Assembly: GCA_950295325.1 (NCBI GenBank)
Contig: OX485804.1
Location: forward strand, 43,276,001-43,340,000
Length of the DNA: 64,000 nucleotides
DNA from: Polytrichum commune
Lineage: Eukaryota > Streptophyta > Polytrichopsida > Polytrichales > Polytrichaceae
Direction: 5' to 3'
The notes under the pieces are model-generated. The model saw only the letters and a list, made by a program, of their open reading frames with translations. It was not told the DNA's origin and did no database searches. Shown in pieces: positions 60,534 to 64,000 of this stretch; within the stretch, counting starts at the first letter, position 1; each line of letters opens with the position of its first letter. The translations under genes were made by a program, and so were the position numbers.

Positions 60534-61047
60534 GGGCCGCTTTACACTTAGAGGCCGGGCCAATTCGTTGTGTAAGAGGCTTGAAATCCTCATTTGTGAT
60601 TGGTCAAAAGGCTCAAATCGGCCCCAACCCCTTTACATCTAGAGGCCGGGCCGATTTGGTGGTATGATTTTTTAAATTAAAAAATGTATGTTATGACACG
60701 GCCCGAGCTCGTTGAATTGGGTGCACCCAAAATGGAAGGCCAATGTCATATTCCACTAAAAAAATCTTGTTAAATAAAGTATAATTTTTTAAAGTGAACT
60801 AGATCCATTGGATTATGTGGAATCTAAAGGCTCTATCTTAGATTATGCTACATCCGTTGGATTAGGCTAATTTTTTTGAATCAGCTTGGCTTCTTGGCCC
60901 GAGGGCCTTTACATATGGGAAAATTGGCCCCCGGTATAATGTTATTATAATGTGTAGTAGAGGCCGGCCTCCAACCCAAAAAAGGCTGAAATTTTGTGCA
61001 ATCGGCCTCAAGGGAAATTGGCCCAGCCTCTAGGTGTAAAGCGGCCC
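60534..61047. mobile_element. Harbinger/Tourist-like MITE, ~35-bp TIRs
   Basis: The left end GGGCCGCTTTACACTTAGAG and the inverted right end GGGCCGCTTTACACCTAGAG differ at one of 20 positions. The repeats continue through GGCCGGGCCAATT or GGCTGGGCCAATT. TAA flanks both sides (60531-60533 and 61048-61050). An inner partial copy of the end (CTTTACATCTAGAGGCCGGG) is near 60630. No coding frame. Confidence 0.88.
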
Positions 61048-61320
61048 TAAATATATGTCTGGGAGCTCCTCTCTGAACATAGAGCATGAATGGATGAAAG
61101 TTTCTGGAACGGTACTTTTCCCGTCCAGGAACTTTTTGAGGGGGCTGCCCAAACAATTGAAGCCGGTGATGCTGGCCCACCATTTAGGTGTATATCGGTA
61201 TTTCTGTTTTTTTAATACCATTTGGGTATTTATAATGAGGTTTTCATTTTTATTTTTCATGTCCTTAGGGTATGGGAATTTGACAGTAGTTGTGTTTTCG
61301 ACATCATTTGGGTTTACACT

Positions 61321-62539
61321 CTCCAGGGGTGCACCTTTTATAACACATATGAGTATACGTGAGTGCACAAAAGGGCTATTAAATTTAACTTTTTCATATA
61401 ACGTGTACATATTGTATCTTACACAAATTATAACTCGTAGTTATGTGCATGTATGGAGGACCTCTAGAAATATACAACATTTGTACTTGTATGCTAGGGT
61501 TAGTTACTGAGGATCGTTTATTTGATAGTATGCAGGAGGATGAGGAGTGTGATTACAATCACACATTGATTGATGATTTCAATGCACAAGGTGGTGACAA
61601 GGAAAATTGTAGTGTTGGAGAAGATAATTCAAACATGTGCAAGAATGTTGTCATACAGACGGAATTGATGGAGTCGCAAGTTGATAATGATTTACATGAA
61701 GATTTGGAGTTGCAAAGTAAGCTTTGACATGCCTTGCATGTTCTAATTGATGAACATGAAAATGTTGAAGTGCCCTCTCAATCTAATGTAAAGTCCATTG
61801 TGGCTTACGTAAAGGTAAGGGTATCTAGATTTTTCAAAAGTACACTTGTTAGCCAATTGAATGGCAATCCAACTTTATTTAAAGATTGAATGACTCAGAA
61901 TAAGGTTGGCATATTGTATATGAAGCCTAAACTTCTTATCGTTGCAAATCATGATACTGTGTGAAATTTTGGTTGTGATTGTGGAGTGTGTTTTTTGGAC
62001 ATACCTGAAGCTAAAATTGTCAAATAACGTGGTATTCCAAAAATATAAGCTCCAATTAAGGTTTGATTTGTTGGGAGGGTTTATAGATTGCATAGAAAAT
62101 ATGGTCACTATGAAATATGGAGATTGGTTTATGTTGGTATCAAAAAGAACCAACAATAAGTGGACTTACGATCTTACTGATCATTTGATGGTGGATTTAG
62201 AAACAATAATTGCATTAGCTTCTATGACATATATTGCAGACTCAGATGTTTGTGATTACATCCAGGGATAAAAAAAGTTTTCAACAACTTTATTAATGAC
62301 TACTAAGGTTTTACATTATATATATGATAGAGGTTCATTATTATTCAAAAGTATATTTGTATAATGACTATATAGGAATGTAATGTTTTCAATGTATACA
62401 TATTGTCACTTGTATTTTTATCATTGAAATTGTATCTGTATTGCTTGATTTTACCCAAAATACTTGTATAGAAGGGGTTTTTAGAGTATGTTGTGAACAC
62501 ATGTGACTTTTGGTTTTTAATAAAAGGTGCACCCTTGGG
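61321..62539 (+). mobile_element. AT-hook-protein transposable element, copy 3
   Basis: The left end CTCCAGGGGTGCACCTTTTAT and the inverted right end CCCAAGGGTGCACCTTTTAT match best inside the GGGTGCACCTTTTAT core. The flanking 8-mers are TTTACACT (61313-61320) and TCTACACT (62540-62547), one mismatch. The interior aligns with copy 2 through both the N-terminal module and the KSTLVSQLNGNP block. The Copia fragment begins directly at its right border. Confidence 0.86.
61443..62290 (+). pseudogene. AT-hook element protein, broken (copy 3)
   Basis: The frame holds MQEDEECDYNHTLIDD, GGDKENCSVGEDNSN and DLHEDLELQSKL before TGA at 61725-61727. This is the same stop position as in copy 2. It continues with LIDEHENVEVPSQ and KSTLVSQLNGNPTLFKD, then stops. 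The hook itself is damaged (RGRP has become RGIP and follows a stop). The C-terminal part reads NNKWTYDLTDHLMVDLETII. The N-terminal module is acidic and includes a KEN tripeptide. Confidence 0.8.
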
Positions 62540-62549
62540 TCTACACTAT

Positions 62550-63960
62550 TTTGCCAACTAACATTCTATAGAGGGTTGCATCAACACACAGTGTAGTTGT
62601 GTCTTTGGACAAAGTCATGCCTTCAGGGAGGGGAGTGTGAGAGGGTGCACATTGCTCCATGTTGAACTGATGTTGAATGTTGAGTGCATATTGGGTCTAG
62701 TGCATGTGTAAGCCAAAAGAGTCTCGATCAAATTGAACTCCCAAGTACCTATGAATTGGACCAAGGTCATTTGTTTTGAAGTTTTCGTGCAGATTGTCTT
62801 TGAGTTGATTGATGAGGTGCAGGTTGTTACCTATCACGAAAATATCATCTACATAGACTATAAGGACCACTATGTTAGTATCGACTTGAGCAAAGTAGAG
62901 ATTGGGGTTAGGTTGGGATTATTCTAAGCCCCATGCTAGAAGAACTTTGTGGAGAAGAGTATACTAGGCTTGGGGGCTTTGTCGTAAGCCATAGAGAGAT
63001 TTGTGAAGTTTGCAAACAAGATGGTTTTTGCCAGGTTTGATAAAACCTTGAGGTTGTTGCATGAAGACATTTTTGTTAAGGAGACCATTGAGGATGGTAG
63101 TATGCACGTCAAATTGGTGTATATGCTAATTCAAATGTACATCAATTGCAATTAGGATGCGGATGGTTTCCCAATTTACCACTGGGGCAGAGGTGTCGGT
63201 AAAGTTGATCCCAAATTTTTGTTCATAACCCCGAGCGACGAGGCGAACTTTGTAGCGATCGGGCCCGCCATTGACACCAGGTTTGACCTTGTATACCCAT
63301 CGAGATGTAATTGTCTTTTTGCCCAAGGGAAGAGGCACAAGAGACCATGTGCAGTTTTTGTGGATGGAATCAATTTATGCATGCATAGCGACTTGCCACT
63401 AGGGATTGTTCTTGGCCTTGTGAAATATGACAGTGTCAGCTTGATTGTTGGGAAAAAAAAATGGTAGTGTTAGGTTGTGTGAGTTGTGTGTGAGCTACAA
63501 AGTTTTGAAGGTGTTGTGGGAATCGACGGATGTGGTCTAATCTGCAAGGGTGGAGTTTGGTGGGGTCAACTAACAATGGGGCTTGGTGGGGTCACTGAAC
63601 AACGTAATTGCAGTTGGTGGCAGTGGAGGTCTAGAGTTCAGGGAGGTCACCAAACCACGAGGCCCTAGTAAAGTTATTGGGAGTCAGTGACTCTGTGGGG
63701 AGTGGAAAGCCAACTCGGCTCATCGTCAGGGGTGGGGTCAGATGAGGTGGAAACAACAAAATGCCTTTCACAGCCGGTAGTTTCAAAGCACGGACATAAG
63801 ACCCTAGCACATGACCAGGATAACTTGGTTTTTAGGCCCCACCACGGCGGTAGGGACCGCCCGAGTTGTGCCTGCCGCTGGGCCCTCGGCTGCCGGGCAC
63901 GGGGCAATAACCTACACCACCCAGGCGACCGGTGCCGCCGCGGCAACGCCTAGCCACACA
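62550..63960 (-). pseudogene. Ty1/Copia pol fragment (linker and reverse transcriptase)
   Basis: On the minus strand from about 63540 the linker RRFPQHLQNFVAHT is followed by NCTWSLVPLPLGKKTITSRW and VYKVKPGVNGGPDRYKVRLV. Next come ARGYEQKFGINFTDTSAPV, QPQGFIKPGKNHLVCKLHKS with LYGLRQ, the catalytic VYVDDIFVIG (about 62840-62865) and YRMLVGKIV at the left border. Several stops (NNP*WQ, HA*ID, MH*TQ) make it inactive. RNase H and LTRs are not seen; the fragment ends where AT-hook element copy 3 begins. The GC-rich part right of 63600 is probably the integrase-RT spacer but is not recognisable. Confidence 0.88.
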
Positions 63961-64000
63961 TTTTACCACAACCTTGGGAAAATGGCCACCTTTTTAACCA

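Overview
The window reads as nuclear DNA of a land plant with a large, repeat-rich genome. Two spliced protein-coding genes carry short plant-type introns with GT..AG borders and conserved exon phases. About 60 kb between them is AT-rich and filled with old, mutated transposons, foldback elements and tandem arrays. No bacterial operon, phage or organelle block was seen. The species cannot be named from sequence alone.

Genes. At the left edge (308-1827, minus strand) are exons 1 and 2 of a cytochrome P450 of the CYP71 clan; the heme-binding part lies beyond base 1. At 55600-59552 (minus) is a complete nine-exon gene for COP9 signalosome subunit 6 (CSN6). All eight introns splice in frame to give 300 residues, and AAACCCTA (telo-box) motifs lie upstream. 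No gene can be supported between these two. A possible isolated exon sits near 20591-20775.

Mobile DNA. The most unusual component is a family of 1.2-1.4 kb elements (copies at 10071-11498, 14206-15461, 61321-62539). Each has ~14-bp inverted ends of type CTCvrGGGGTGCAC, 8-bp target duplications and one shared protein gene containing an AT-hook. Only copy 1 has an open C-terminal frame; a diverged fourth copy of that domain is at 46638-46920. Also present are a hAT-like element with a perfect 8-bp duplication (50565-52058), a pogo-like deletion derivative (19528-20039), another TIR element (7992-8705), several TAA/TTA-flanked Harbinger-like elements (two of them nested), TA-flanked MITEs, LINE fragments, a Copia pol fragment (right edge) and a probable LTR remnant. 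At 33700-34640 is a Tc1-type DD34E transposase pseudogene, which is not the usual plant mariner type.

Tandem repeats. A 243-bp satellite (40812-42520) keeps an 81-residue open frame in every unit. It and two smaller arrays (8339-8604 and 17188-17511) appear to have grown as blocks of three units. The region shows two host genes in a landscape shaped by transposon insertion, nesting and C-to-T decay.
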